A stretch of DNA of 64,000 nt from Bacteroides salyersiae WAL 10018 = DSM 18765 = JCM 12988. GTDB taxonomy: Bacteria > Bacteroidota > Bacteroidia > Bacteroidales > Bacteroidaceae. The stretch lies in NCBI RefSeq assembly GCF_000381365.1, contig NZ_KB905467.1, positions 675,604 to 739,603 of the forward strand. Direction: 5' to 3'. The notes under the pieces were generated by a model. It saw only the letters and a program-made list of their open reading frames with translations. It did not search any database and was not told the origin of the DNA. Below are positions 26,706 through 36,127 of this stretch, piece by piece (the first letter of the stretch is position 1; every line of letters starts with the position of its first letter). The position numbers and the translations under genes were made by a program.

Positions 26706-27737
26706 CTATGTCAGTTTTACCACTCCCGTAACTTGATCCAGTGCTCCGGGAACCAATTCGTATCCCATCGCATAAGGTTCCGGAATTTCCGGGTTGGTAA
26801 GTCCGAATTCACGGATTGATTTGAATCCGAAGCGGTGATAATACTCAGGATCGCCACAAAGGAACGCTGCTTTGTATCCCAACTCGCGTCCCCGTCTGAG
26901 ACCTTCTTTCATTAATGCGGAACCCACACCGTGGTCTCTATATTCCAATAACACGGATAGGGGGGCCACTAATAAAGATTCAAATTTGTTCCCGTCTTCC
27001 TGTATCACGTACATCCGGGTGAGCAGAATATGGCCGATTAATTTTCCATTCAGTTCGGCTACTAATCCTAATTCGGGGATGTAGTTTTCACTGTTCCACA
27101 GATTTACGGTGAAGTCCTGTTCATCGCCGTCGGCTACTTTGGCAGTCTGAAAGGCGGTTTGTATTAAGTGGTATAACTCGTGCCGGTCTTGTTTGGTTTC
27201 TTGTCTGATAACTATAATTTCTTTCTTTTCCATTGTTTTTTTATTTAATTTCCACCAGATACTGTCTGCTGATTCTTTAAACTGCTTCATCTTGCTTTTC
27301 TGCAATACATATTGGGAAGCGATATTGTCTTTTTCGGTTTCCGCTATGACGGATTGTACCCCTGCAATGTCGAAAGCCCACTTACATAAGGCTTTCAGAG
27401 CTTCGGTCATATAACCGTGGTTCCGGTAGGAAGCATATATCCCGTAACCGACTTCGACGCTGCCTTCCGCATCGGGGAGGTTTTTGAAACAGGCGGAGCC
27501 GATGGCTTTGTTTTCTGATTTCAAGATGATCTGCCAGTTGGTCAGCAGGAGAAAGTTTTCGGGATGCTTGCCGGCAAGCTGATATTGACCGGTCATAGCC
27601 TGACGGGTATGCGGATCAAGTGTTTCGTTGGAAGGAGTCAGCCTTAAGGCGTCTTCCATAAAGTGTACTCCATTCAGAAGCAGGGCGAACTGCTCCGAAT
27701 CGAGTGGTATGATTCTTAAACGTTTTGTTTCTATCAT
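26706..27737 (-). CDS. Tandem GNAT acetyltransferase (two domains in one protein)
   Basis: The 343-residue protein joins two GNAT domains. Residues 1-167 resemble RimJ/GNAT_3 enzymes (MIETKRLRIIPLDSEQF, YGIYASYRNHGYMTEALKAL). Residues about 172-343 resemble YhbS-type enzymes (LVAPLSVLLEYRDHGVGSAL, with HRFGFKSIREFGL near the end). An internal Met at the joint (about 168, MEKKEIIVIRQ) could serve as a second start for the C-terminal domain. Substrates are unknown. The frame is continuous and no neighbour shows a related function. Confidence 0.88.
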   Translation of the reverse strand: MIETKRLRIIPLDSEQFALLLNGVHFMEDALRLTPSNETLDPHTRQAMTGQYQLAGKHPENFLLLTNWQIILKSENKAIGSACFKNLPDAEGSVEVGYGIYASYRNHGYMTEALKALCKWAFDIAGVQSVIAETEKDNIASQYVLQKSKMKQFKESADSIWWKLNKKTMEKKEIIVIRQETKQDRHELYHLIQTAFQTAKVADGDEQDFTVNLWNSENYIPELGLVAELNGKLIGHILLTRMYVIQEDGNKFESLLVAPLSVLLEYRDHGVGSALMKEGLRRGRELGYKAAFLCGDPEYYHRFGFKSIREFGLTNPEIPEPYAMGYELVPGALDQVTGVVKLT

Positions 27738-27989
27738 ATGATTTCTGTTGATAAAATGTTGAGTAAATAGGAGATGATCTCATGATTTGTCTCCGTTAAA
27801 AAAAATAAGAATAGGATTCCTGTCCGGATAGAATATGCCGGATTTTACAAAGGGGGGGATAGCCAGATGAGTAGTGAGAACTACAGGCTATTTAGCACAC
27901 CAATATATTGGAAGATGAAGGATTTGTTTTCAAAAAATGTTTTTTATTTCGTTGTCAAATATAGAACTTTAAATTTAAATATTGCGTCT

Positions 27990-29489
27990 TTAGCTGAAAA
28001 TAAAGACGATAACTCCTGTTATCACTACATAGGCCAGTGCATAGGGGATGGCTGCTTTTAGGATTTCTCCCTCTTTTCCCTGCTGGTTGCTTGCCGAGGT
28101 AGCGATAGCGATGCTTTGGGGAGATATGATTTTACCTCCTGTCGCACCGACCGTATTGGCGGCCGACAACCAGTCCGGACTCACGTTGATGTGTCCGGCG
28201 ACGCTGGCTTGCAGCTTTCCGAAAAGGATATTCGATGAGGTATCACTGCCGGTGATGAAAGTACCGAGACATCCGATGACGGGTGCAAAAAGCGGATAAA
28301 GGCTTCCGGTAGCAGTAGCCAGGGCAGTGGCGACTACGGCAATCATTCCTGCCGTATCCATGATGGTGGAAAGGCCGACAAGGCAGATGACCGTGATGAA
28401 CGTTTTCTTCAATTGCTTCACCGTATGCCAAAGTACGGTGAACATCTCTTTGACTCCGGCACCTTGTATGAGCCCGCCAATAAACGTGCCTATGAAGAGA
28501 AGTACTCCTGCATGGGTGAGCCACGAGATGGTATAGTTTAGGGTCGAGTCCCCGACAGGCAGGCTGATGCGGGTGACCCAATTATTTTCGAGTGTATGGC
28601 GCAGGCCGGGAAACAGAGGACTGGTCAGTATGATCAACAAGAGGATGAGCAGGTAGATGCTCCAGGCGTTGAGAATATCTTTCGTCCGCAGAGGGTTCTT
28701 GCGGGCACGTTCTTCTTTCGGGGCGGTGAGCTTTCCGTAGATGACGATCACGATGATCGAAAGAATACTTCCGATAATGGCCGGTGATTCGGCACCCATG
28801 TAGCGTGCGGCCATGTACTGGCTGGTCAGGGAGACGCCTCCTACCAATAGTGCTAAGAATAAATTTTTCGGAAGTGATTTCAACTTCGGATCGGTGAGGA
28901 ACAGCAAAACCAATGGGATGAGGAACATGAGTACGGATAGCTGTAATACGACATTGGTACTCAGGTTCTGCACATCGAGGCTGGTTTCTTTGGCCAATAC
29001 GAGTACAGGGGTACCGATAGCACCGAACGCCGTAGCAACGCTGTTGGCTATCAGGCTCACCACTGCGGAGAACACGGGCTTGAATCCGAGACTGATCAGG
29101 ATGGCGGCAGGGATAGCTACGGCTGTCCCGAAACCGGCCATTGCTTCCAACAATCCACCGAAGCCCCAAGTCAACAGTAACACTTGAATGCTCTTGTCTG
29201 TGGAGATGGAGGTGAATTGCTGCTTGATGATTTCCATCTTCCGGGTTTTCAATAATACGTTATAGCTGAAAATAGCCATCACGATGATAATCAGAATAGG
29301 AGAAACCGCTTTCAACGCTCCGTACAGGAAGGAGCAGGCGAGATCGTCTATTGCAAAATGAAAGCCGAAAAGGGCGATTAGCATGGTCACGACGAGAGAG
29401 ATGACACTGCTTCTGTCGCCCGGCATCTTAAAAAAAGCCATCAATACAATAAGAAGCAGAACCGGAACAATAGCAAGAATCAGTGTCAT
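27990..29489 (-). CDS. L-lactate permease (LctP family)
   Basis: The 499-residue polytopic protein has the family's features: GGLLEAMAGFGTAVAIPAAI, GFKPVFSAVVSLIANSVATA, and near the C-terminus GSDTSSNILFGKLQ and NTVGATGGKIISPQSIAIA. It should carry lactate, perhaps glycolate, with protons across the inner membrane. Its length is close to other LctP proteins. A TAGTTTTG -7 box lies just upstream (29526-29519, minus strand). No lactate dehydrogenase is adjacent. The 252-base gap downstream shows nothing recognisable. Confidence 0.94.
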   Translation of the reverse strand: MTLILAIVPVLLLIVLMAFFKMPGDRSSVISLVVTMLIALFGFHFAIDDLACSFLYGALKAVSPILIIIVMAIFSYNVLLKTRKMEIIKQQFTSISTDKSIQVLLLTWGFGGLLEAMAGFGTAVAIPAAILISLGFKPVFSAVVSLIANSVATAFGAIGTPVLVLAKETSLDVQNLSTNVVLQLSVLMFLIPLVLLFLTDPKLKSLPKNLFLALLVGGVSLTSQYMAARYMGAESPAIIGSILSIIVIVIYGKLTAPKEERARKNPLRTKDILNAWSIYLLILLLIILTSPLFPGLRHTLENNWVTRISLPVGDSTLNYTISWLTHAGVLLFIGTFIGGLIQGAGVKEMFTVLWHTVKQLKKTFITVICLVGLSTIMDTAGMIAVVATALATATGSLYPLFAPVIGCLGTFITGSDTSSNILFGKLQASVAGHINVSPDWLSAANTVGATGGKIISPQSIAIATSASNQQGKEGEILKAAIPYALAYVVITGVIVFIFS

Positions 29490-29617
29490 AATCGTCAGTT
29501 TAAGTTATGTATGTATAACAAAACTAACAGGTGTTTTGACTGTCCGGCCGGTCGTTTTTTATGATTTTATTTCAAAAAGTACAGAAATATTTATATCAGA
29601 GGTATAAAAGGTATGAG

Positions 29618-29659
29618 AAGAGCCGGACCAGGTTTCATCATGAACCCTGTCCGGCTCTT
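29618..29659. terminator. Hairpin terminator downstream of the OmpA-like gene
   Basis: AAGAGCCGGAC pairs with GTCCGGCTCTT, with further pairing toward the loop. It lies between the stop of the DUF3868 gene (29698, minus) and the lactate permease promoter, so it likely ends the DUF3575-DUF3868 transcript. Confidence 0.75.
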
Positions 29660-29697
29660 TGCTGTATATATCTATATGAATAGAAGGGTTCTTCCTG

Positions 29698-31155
29698 CTA
29701 TTTACCGGATGGCTTTTTGGAATCCAGTATTTTCTGCAATTGCTTTAAGTTTGCTTTTGCGGCATCATTGCCCATATGGGCAGCCTGTGTGAAGGCGGCG
29801 ATGGATTGGTTGATGTTGCCGTTGAGGAAATCATACACTCCGCTGTTGTTGATGTATTCGGCTGTCTGCTTGTTGGCCTTTTCCATAAATTTCACGGCTG
29901 TTTTCAGATCCTTCTTGGTCAGTGCCACAGCGGCGGCGTTCAAGTTGGCTACTTCATCGTCGGGGTATATACGTACGGCAACATCGAATACGTTTACAAA
30001 ATCGTCACTGCCTTTCGGATAGCTGTTGGCTACCTGGTACATTTCGTTCAGGCTCAGATACTTCGGATTGGTTTTGATGACAATACGGCCTTGTTCCACA
30101 TCGAAGTTGACTACCGTATAATCTATCTTGCAGTTCACTTTGCGCAATCCCGGATAAATCTCTTTCAGCATAGTGCGATAAGGAGTTCCGCCGCCTACGT
30201 GCATGATCTCTTTTTTGCGGAGGGCATCATCACCGGTATTTTTGATGATGTGGATGAAGGTCTCTTTATCTTTCATGGAAGAGGTTTCCAAAGCCTTTAT
30301 CAATCCGTCCCAGTTTTCACCTCCAAAAGATACCTTATAGAGATTGGCCGGTACTTTTTCATTTGCGGTGAGATAGGCTTTCAGCGCTTCGGCACGTTTT
30401 TGCGAAAGCTGTTCGTTGAATTTCAACGGGCCTTCGGGCGAAGCAAATCCTTCGATGCTGATGCCGGTGATGGTGAGGTTCCGGTCATTCTGAACCTTGC
30501 CGAACATAGAACGTATGTTCATCAGTTCTTGGTGATTATTCATAAAGTCGGTCAGTATCACCGATTTGCTTACAGGGAAGTCCAGATGGGCTTCGTACTG
30601 TTCGCTACGCTCTTTTACTATTTCTACCGGTGGTTGGATGTAAGCTACGATCGGTGACATGGCTGCCAGTCGTTTGGCTTCGGTAGACACGCTGTTGGTG
30701 ATCAGTTCCTGGGCAATCATCTCTTCATTATTGCCGCAACCGCAAAGATTCTCGACAAGATTGAGCGAGGCATTCTCCATCCACGGCTGGTAGGGGATGA
30801 CTTGGGTATAGTTCAGTACTTCTCTTTTATCGTAGGGGATGACGATGGCCGTAGGAGCTTCGCGTTCGATGGCTAAACCGCGAACGTAAGCTTTCTGACG
30901 GCGGCGGCCGTTAATGATGATGTCTTGCAGAGGGACATTGTGTTGTCCGTCTGTCAATAGCGGTGTAAGAGTCAGTGAGCGTTGGGGGCTGACGGCCAGA
31001 TTCTTCATGTCGATCGTCATGTCTATGTATAGAGAATTGCCCTGTTGCCATAGCGATACGCCCGACAGGCTGATGGCGTCATTATAAAGTTTCTGGGCAC
31101 TGGCAGGAAGCGCGATGACAAGGGCCAGCAGAATATAGATAACTTTTCTTTTCAT
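29698..31155 (-). CDS. DUF3868/OmpA-like outer-membrane-associated protein with TPR-like tail
   Basis: The 485-residue protein has a signal peptide (MKRKVIYILLALVIALPASAQ), a DUF3868-type N-terminal part, an OmpA-like segment (ITGISIEGFASPEGPLKFNE, about 225-244) and helical repeats after about 380. Such proteins accompany DUF3575 proteins and fimbrillin genes in Bacteroidales and are thought to anchor or assemble Mfa/Fim-type fimbriae. Here it follows the DUF3575 gene by 28 bases, but no fimbrillin gene is next to it. Confidence 0.85.
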   Translation of the reverse strand: MKRKVIYILLALVIALPASAQKLYNDAISLSGVSLWQQGNSLYIDMTIDMKNLAVSPQRSLTLTPLLTDGQHNVPLQDIIINGRRRQKAYVRGLAIEREAPTAIVIPYDKREVLNYTQVIPYQPWMENASLNLVENLCGCGNNEEMIAQELITNSVSTEAKRLAAMSPIVAYIQPPVEIVKERSEQYEAHLDFPVSKSVILTDFMNNHQELMNIRSMFGKVQNDRNLTITGISIEGFASPEGPLKFNEQLSQKRAEALKAYLTANEKVPANLYKVSFGGENWDGLIKALETSSMKDKETFIHIIKNTGDDALRKKEIMHVGGGTPYRTMLKEIYPGLRKVNCKIDYTVVNFDVEQGRIVIKTNPKYLSLNEMYQVANSYPKGSDDFVNVFDVAVRIYPDDEVANLNAAAVALTKKDLKTAVKFMEKANKQTAEYINNSGVYDFLNGNINQSIAAFTQAAHMGNDAAKANLKQLQKILDSKKPSGK

Positions 31156-31183
31156 TGTTATAATTGGTTTATGGGTTGGTTGT

Positions 31184-31771
31184 TTATTTGAAAGTATAAA
31201 TGAAGCTAAGGCCTATTTTGGTAGGTCCGAAGTAGTCTTTGGTATTATGGTCGATCTTGCGGCCGTCGTCTCCCGGCTCGTATTTGTCATATTTGATGTG
31301 GGCATATCCCACTCCGATGGTAGCTTCCATGCTCCAACGTTTTTTCAATATCCACTGATAACCGTAGGAGATGCCGGCACCGTAGATTTTACCGTCATAC
31401 CGGTCGTGTCCCAAACCGAACATATCCAGGTTGCTGATGTCTGCATCGGCATAGTGTCCGTGCAGGCCGAAGAAGCTGCCATTGAACCGTTCGCAGAGCC
31501 AGTAACGCAGTTCGGGCTGTACGAGCCAGTGTTTCAATTGCTTGTTATCCGAAAACTTCCAGGGGTTGTAGTTTCCCGAAATGTCGAGGGTTAATTTTTT
31601 AGCCAATCCTATTTCAAGTCCCAGATTCGGAGTACTTGTGGCCCAATAGAGGGCATTGGTTTTGATGGCAATTTTGGGTAGATAGGTCTGGGTTCTTTGC
31701 TTTTGGGCATTTACCCCTGTGGCAAAAGCGAGCAGAAACCCTACTGCTAAAATCAATTTCATTGTTCTCAT
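31184..31771 (-). CDS. DUF3575 outer-membrane beta-barrel-like protein
   Basis: From ATG 31771 the product starts MRTMKLILAVGFLLAFATGV with a signal peptide ending near NAQ. The mature part (YLPKIAIKTNALYWATSTPN, LRYWLCERFNG, GHYADADISN) follows the DUF3575 pattern of short beta strands ending in an aromatic C-terminus (SFIYTFK). An upstream ATG at 31816 is in frame but would place 15 polar residues before the signal peptide. It is the first gene of a two-gene operon with the DUF3868 gene. Confidence 0.88.
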   Translation of the reverse strand: MRTMKLILAVGFLLAFATGVNAQKQRTQTYLPKIAIKTNALYWATSTPNLGLEIGLAKKLTLDISGNYNPWKFSDNKQLKHWLVQPELRYWLCERFNGSFFGLHGHYADADISNLDMFGLGHDRYDGKIYGAGISYGYQWILKKRWSMEATIGVGYAHIKYDKYEPGDDGRKIDHNTKDYFGPTKIGLSFIYTFK

Positions 31772-31856
31772 TTCCGTTTTGGTATAGGTTTTATTATTTA
31801 TTTCGGGTATCAACACTTACCGCTACGGATTTGTTTTCAGGAGGAGGATAATAATT

Positions 31857-32090
31857 TGTCAATGTGCCAATATGCCAATGTGCCAATTGGCTGCGCTGTA
31901 GGGTAAGGAATATGCTGCAAACCAATTGCTATATTCTCTCCTTTTATTGGTACATTACACCTTTTTTCAATTACTGCATTCTTCAATTATCACATTGATA
32001 TATTAATACATTCTTCAATTAATACATTCTTTAATTGGCATATTGGCACATTGTCCAATTGGCACATTATTAATTGGCACATTATTTTTT
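31857..32090. repeat. Repeat element with inverted arrays of TGCCAAT motifs
   Basis: At 31860-31890 the plus strand carries three TGCCAAT units. At 32034-32083 the same motif recurs as its complement (ATTGGCA), four times. Between them are derived units such as TTCAATTA-x-ACATT. The right half overlaps the 3' end of the DMT exporter gene and writes its last two dozen codons. The function is unknown; it may fold as RNA. Confidence 0.75.
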
Positions 32091-32968
32091 TTGCACACAA
32101 CAATGGTGACTGCCGTAACGATCAGCATGATTCCGATGGCGCTTGCTACGGTGAATGATTCTTTAAAGGCTACTATGCCGATGATGACTGCCGTCAGAGG
32201 TTCCATTGCCCCGAATATGGAGGTGAGGGTAGGGCCGATGTGCTTGATTGCCTTGACCAGTGTGATGTTTGAAATGGCTGTAGCCGGTAATGCTAATCCT
32301 AAGATGTATAACCAGGTAACACCTTCTGTTACCAGCCGGATGCCACTGGTGAAACAGCCGCAAATGATGAAGAGAAGCGCTCCTAATCCCATTACATAAC
32401 AAGTCAGCACAGTCGATTCGATCTGTACTGCACGGCTTTTTCTTACTCCGATAATGTATCCGCCGTAAGAGAATACGGATATACAGGCGGATATGATACC
32501 GAGCGTAGTGTTACCGTTGCCATGACCGATGTTTCCCGATGAAAGGAGTATGGCGCCGACGATCGACATCGATATGGCGGTAATGATCCATGTCGATCTC
32601 TTTTCATGGAAAAAGAGGATCATGCTCATGGCCACGGCCAATGGGTACATGAAGTGAATGATGGAAGCTACTCCGCTGGCTATGTTTTGATAAGCGATCA
32701 AAAGGCTCAGGGAAGTAGCTGCCCGAAACAGACTTAATAGAAAGACGGTTCCGAAATCTTTTTTATTCAATCGGAAGTTACACCCGGACAGCCAGCCGAA
32801 AAGTATCAGTGTGAGAGATGCTATTCCCCAACGATAACTCAACACCTCGAAGGAAGAGAAACCGATGTTGAGAAGCATCACGGAAAAGAAAGGCGCCAGT
32901 CCGAACGTGGAAGAGGAGACTGCCGCGTACAGGATACCTTTTGTTTTGTTTATTGATTGAAACTGCAT
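32015..32968 (-). CDS. EamA/DMT-superfamily membrane exporter
   Basis: The 317-residue protein has ten hydrophobic segments in two EamA repeats (GILYAAVSSSTFGLAPFFSV first; GIISACISVFSYGGYIIGV opening the second, with GAMEPLTAVIIGIVAF near the end). Substrates of such drug/metabolite transporters cannot be predicted. The final 24 or so residues (NNVPINNVPIGQCANMPIKE and on) are encoded by the TGCCAAT repeat, so the natural C-terminus was probably extended or replaced by it. Confidence 0.9.
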   Translation of the reverse strand: MQFQSINKTKGILYAAVSSSTFGLAPFFSVMLLNIGFSSFEVLSYRWGIASLTLILFGWLSGCNFRLNKKDFGTVFLLSLFRAATSLSLLIAYQNIASGVASIIHFMYPLAVAMSMILFFHEKRSTWIITAISMSIVGAILLSSGNIGHGNGNTTLGIISACISVFSYGGYIIGVRKSRAVQIESTVLTCYVMGLGALLFIICGCFTSGIRLVTEGVTWLYILGLALPATAISNITLVKAIKHIGPTLTSIFGAMEPLTAVIIGIVAFKESFTVASAIGIMLIVTAVTIVVCKKNNVPINNVPIGQCANMPIKECIN

Positions 32969-33065
32969 GATCTTATATAACTGTAAAAACGTTGCAAAAG
33001 TATAAGTTTTGACAGGGATACGGATGATGTTTTCGCTCTTTTTTGCTTTCTCCGGTGAGGTATTC

Positions 33066-34421
33066 CTATATATTCATTAAATCATTTAAAGATTCGCTCA
33101 TACTGGGATGTGTGAAGATAAAATCCCGTAAGAACGTATATTCTTGTCCGGTTTTCATAGCGAAAGTTACCAGATTGATTATTTCGCTCGATTCGGGGCC
33201 GAACAAGGTACATCCTAAAATCCGGTTGGTATCCGTATCTATGATTACTTTGAACAGGCCATCGGTCTCTCCCAATGTTTTTGCACGGGGGATGGCCGTT
33301 ACGGGCAGTTTGTTTACTTTAAAATTCCGGCCGGCTTTCCGGGCTTCTTCTTCACTCATGCCGATGCGTGATAGCGGCGGGTCGATAAATACGGAATAGC
33401 TCACCGGATCACGATCATTCAGGGTGCGCTGCTGCTTTCCGAACAAATCTTCGCGAATGATACGGTAGTCGTCCAAAGAGATATAGGTGAATTGTAAACC
33501 GCCTTTCACGTCACCGATGGCACGGATTTGAGGGTTCGTTGTTTTCAGGAACTCGTCTACTATAATTGCTCCGCGTTCGTTGACCTCTACGCCAGCCGCT
33601 TCCAGACGAAGCTCCCGGGTGTTGGGGCGACGTCCGGTTGCCAATAAAATGGCATCTGCGTCCAGTACGTGAGTTTCTCCGTTTTCCGCATTCCGGTAAA
33701 CGACCGTATTACCTTTTATCTCCTGTACTTTTGCATTCAGGATGAATGATATGCCTTTCTTTTCCAAGGTCTCTTTTACGCTGTCGGCTATATCCCTGTC
33801 CTCTCGTGAGATGAACTGCGGATAGCTTTCCAGTACGGTTACTTTGGCGCCGAACGAAGCATACATCGATGCAAATTCCAGGCCGATATAACCGCCGCCC
33901 ACAATTACCAGTCTTTCGGGAAGCTCTTTCATTTCCATAATAGAAGTACTGGTGTATACCGAGGGATTGTCTTTGATCCCTTCGATTGGCGGAATCACTG
34001 TCTCCGATCCGGTGTTGATAAAAATTTGCGGAGCTTTGATCCGGAGAACCTCACTGCCGGTTGTTATTTTTACCACCTCTTTGTCTTCAAAGGAACCGGT
34101 TCCCGTATATACCGTGATATAAGGGTTATCAGCCAGATTATGATAGTTTTTCTTCCGTAACATCGAAGTAACTTCCTCCTTCCGGGCAATTGCCTGCCGG
34201 TAATATTCTCTTTTTTCTTTGAAAGAACTACCGGCAGGAGTCAGTTTGGACAGATGAACCAGTGTCTTGGTCGGAATGCAGCCGATGTTGATACACGTAC
34301 CTCCGTACATCTTGTCCGAACGTTCGATTACTGCGACTTTCTGTTCGCGTTTTGCCAACTCTGCTGCTAAGGTTTTCCCCCCTTTGCCAAAACCTATGAT
34401 AATTGCATCAAACTGTTTCAT
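33066..34421 (-). CDS. rclA: RclA-like flavin disulfide reductase
   Basis: The 451-residue protein has the FAD site GFGKGG (10-15), redox-active Cys43 and Cys48 in GGTCINIGCIPTKTLVHLSK, an NAD(P)-binding VIVGGGYIGLEFASM, and the C-terminal FTHPSMSESLNDL. The sequence closely follows E. coli RclA, a copper(II) reductase that protects against hypochlorous acid, including GGLQFTYISLDDYRI and YSVF-x-x-PPLSR-x-GM. The next gene upstream on the same strand is an RclC-like gene, which supports the assignment over a lipoamide dehydrogenase or mercuric reductase. Confidence 0.88.
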   Translation of the reverse strand: MKQFDAIIIGFGKGGKTLAAELAKREQKVAVIERSDKMYGGTCINIGCIPTKTLVHLSKLTPAGSSFKEKREYYRQAIARKEEVTSMLRKKNYHNLADNPYITVYTGTGSFEDKEVVKITTGSEVLRIKAPQIFINTGSETVIPPIEGIKDNPSVYTSTSIMEMKELPERLVIVGGGYIGLEFASMYASFGAKVTVLESYPQFISREDRDIADSVKETLEKKGISFILNAKVQEIKGNTVVYRNAENGETHVLDADAILLATGRRPNTRELRLEAAGVEVNERGAIIVDEFLKTTNPQIRAIGDVKGGLQFTYISLDDYRIIREDLFGKQQRTLNDRDPVSYSVFIDPPLSRIGMSEEEARKAGRNFKVNKLPVTAIPRAKTLGETDGLFKVIIDTDTNRILGCTLFGPESSEIINLVTFAMKTGQEYTFLRDFIFTHPSMSESLNDLMNI

Positions 34422-34451
34422 GACTTTGTTTTTTTTAATTATGCTGAAAAG

Positions 34452-35042
34452 CTATTTTTTTAATTGTGCCAAGACCTTTTTTGCCGAATCGGACAGTACT
34501 ACGATGGCTCCTGCCAGTATGGCCGTGTCTTTGATAACCAGTCTTCCCGCTCCGGTCAACAGGGGAAAACCATGTTCTCCGCTACCCAAGTCCGGCACCC
34601 AGACTTCCGGTGTGGTGACCAGAAACGAAAGTGTCCCTAATGTCATGATGATAGCCAATCCTGCACCTGCCAGTCCTATTTTGGAAGAGAATATCCCTAA
34701 AAATGTCAGTATGCCGATACCCATAATTAAAATTCCCAACCCGCGTGAAAAGCCATACGTGTTGTTTTCCTCGTGCCATTTGTGTTTCGCTTCATTGAAT
34801 TCCCCCTCTTTCAGTTTGTACTCTTTGTACTCGGGAGCACTCTTTGTATAGAAGAAACTCATGAAAGGGCTGTTCGCAACAAACGGAACAATGCCTTCGG
34901 CTTCATAGTTCCAGAATTTCAGACCACCGATCCAAACGAATATCACTAATATAGCTACACGGATCAGGTTGATACCTAATTTTTGTGTAGATGCCGCTAC
35001 ATTCAGAAATGCAATAAACAACGAATTCAATCTTGTCCTCAT
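34452..35042 (-). CDS. rclC: RclC-like DUF417 inner-membrane protein
   Basis: The 196-residue protein has four hydrophobic segments, with GINLIRVAILVIFVWIGGLK at the start, FVANSPFMSFFY and LSFLVTTPEVWVPDLG, as in YkgB/RclC (DUF417). A charged insert (about 75-95) lies between the first and second segments. It is first in a two-gene operon 30 bases before rclA. In E. coli rclC belongs to the reactive-chlorine operon rclABC. No rclB- or rclR-like gene is adjacent here. GATCTTTGC just upstream (minus, 35083-35075) is a one-mismatch -7 box. Confidence 0.88.
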   Translation of the reverse strand: MRTRLNSLFIAFLNVAASTQKLGINLIRVAILVIFVWIGGLKFWNYEAEGIVPFVANSPFMSFFYTKSAPEYKEYKLKEGEFNEAKHKWHEENNTYGFSRGLGILIMGIGILTFLGIFSSKIGLAGAGLAIIMTLGTLSFLVTTPEVWVPDLGSGEHGFPLLTGAGRLVIKDTAILAGAIVVLSDSAKKVLAQLKK

Positions 35043-35281
35043 CTTAATCTTTTTTATGGGTTAAATTTTATGTTGCAAAGATCGGCTGTTTTTCCGTAGC
35101 CGGAAATGGCAATTTTGCAGAATAAATTGGCAATTATTCCTTTTCCTGTTTTTTTATCACAAAGGCCGGGAACAGTACGGGTGGGCGACAAGGTGGAAAG
35201 GCAGAAATAATACCTAAAAATGGGGATGGATAAAACGGATTTTTTATCTGAACTTTGCGGCCTTAAATAAAATAAGGTGAA

Positions 35282-36127
35282 ATGAAGCGATTATTTCTAT
35301 TGTGTGTCGTTGCGATGTGTGTGGTATTTTCTTTTCGGGCACAAGGGCAGGAGACGATTTCCATAGGAGAACGTCATACTCTGTTTTCCCGGCTATTGAA
35401 CGAGGAGAGAGCCTACTGGGTTTATCAACCCGAGAAGCGCCCCGGAGAGACGGAACGGAATTACCCGGTTCTTTATCTGTTGGATGGCGATTCTTTCTTT
35501 CATACGGTGGTAGGGTTCACCCGTTTCTTTTCTTCTTCCAGAGTCTCTTCGCTGCCTCCTTGCGTCGTAGTGGCTGTTTTGAATACAGACCGTACGAGAG
35601 ATTTGACACCGACCCCTTCGGCTGCCCGTCGCGACGGAACTGTCCATTCCGGTGATGAACCGAAAGGAGGGGGTGCAGAACAATTCTATCGTTTTCTGGT
35701 AGAAGAGTTACGTCCGGCTATCGAAAAAGAATTTCCGGTCGGTGGGCAGAATATGTTGGTAGGCCACTCGTTTGCAGGATTATTTGCTTTGCATGTTTTG
35801 TGGAATCATCCGGAATCGTTCGATACTTATATGGCACTCGATCCCAGCTTGTGGTGGGATCAGGGAGCTTTTCTGAAACAGGCCGGTACGCGGGGTGATA
35901 AAACGGTTTTTGATGGAAAACAGTTGTATGTTGCTTTTGCCACCCGTCCTCGTACCGAGAGGAATCTGATACATTTTCCGTTGACTGACACCTTTCTGGA
36001 TACGGTAATTCCGGAGATGGAACGTTGCAACTTGCGTGTTGTTTCAAAGAAATTTCCGGAAGAGACACACGGTACGATTGCTCTTCCGGCAATTTACGAC
36101 GGTTTGAAATGCTTGTTTGCCCGATGA
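35282..36127 (+). CDS. Secreted alpha/beta-hydrolase, esterase D/BesA-like
   Basis: The 281-residue protein has a signal peptide (MKRLFLLCVVAMCVVFSFRA), a YPVLYLLDGDSFFH strand, nucleophile elbow GHSFAGLF with Ser near 165, LDPSLWWDQG, and a late catalytic His in EETHGTIALPA. These are features of the putative esterase family (PF00756), which includes siderophore esterases and acetyl-xylan-type enzymes. The substrate is unknown. GAACTTTGC (35250-35258) is a near-consensus -7 box. It is transcribed divergently from the rcl pair. Confidence 0.88.
   Translation: MKRLFLLCVVAMCVVFSFRAQGQETISIGERHTLFSRLLNEERAYWVYQPEKRPGETERNYPVLYLLDGDSFFHTVVGFTRFFSSSRVSSLPPCVVVAVLNTDRTRDLTPTPSAARRDGTVHSGDEPKGGGAEQFYRFLVEELRPAIEKEFPVGGQNMLVGHSFAGLFALHVLWNHPESFDTYMALDPSLWWDQGAFLKQAGTRGDKTVFDGKQLYVAFATRPRTERNLIHFPLTDTFLDTVIPEMERCNLRVVSKKFPEETHGTIALPAIYDGLKCLFAR

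Noticed and set aside
33066..34421. Dihydrolipoamide dehydrogenase or mercuric reductase
   Set aside because: There are no 2-oxoacid dehydrogenase or mer genes nearby; the sequence follows RclA and an RclC-like gene is adjacent.
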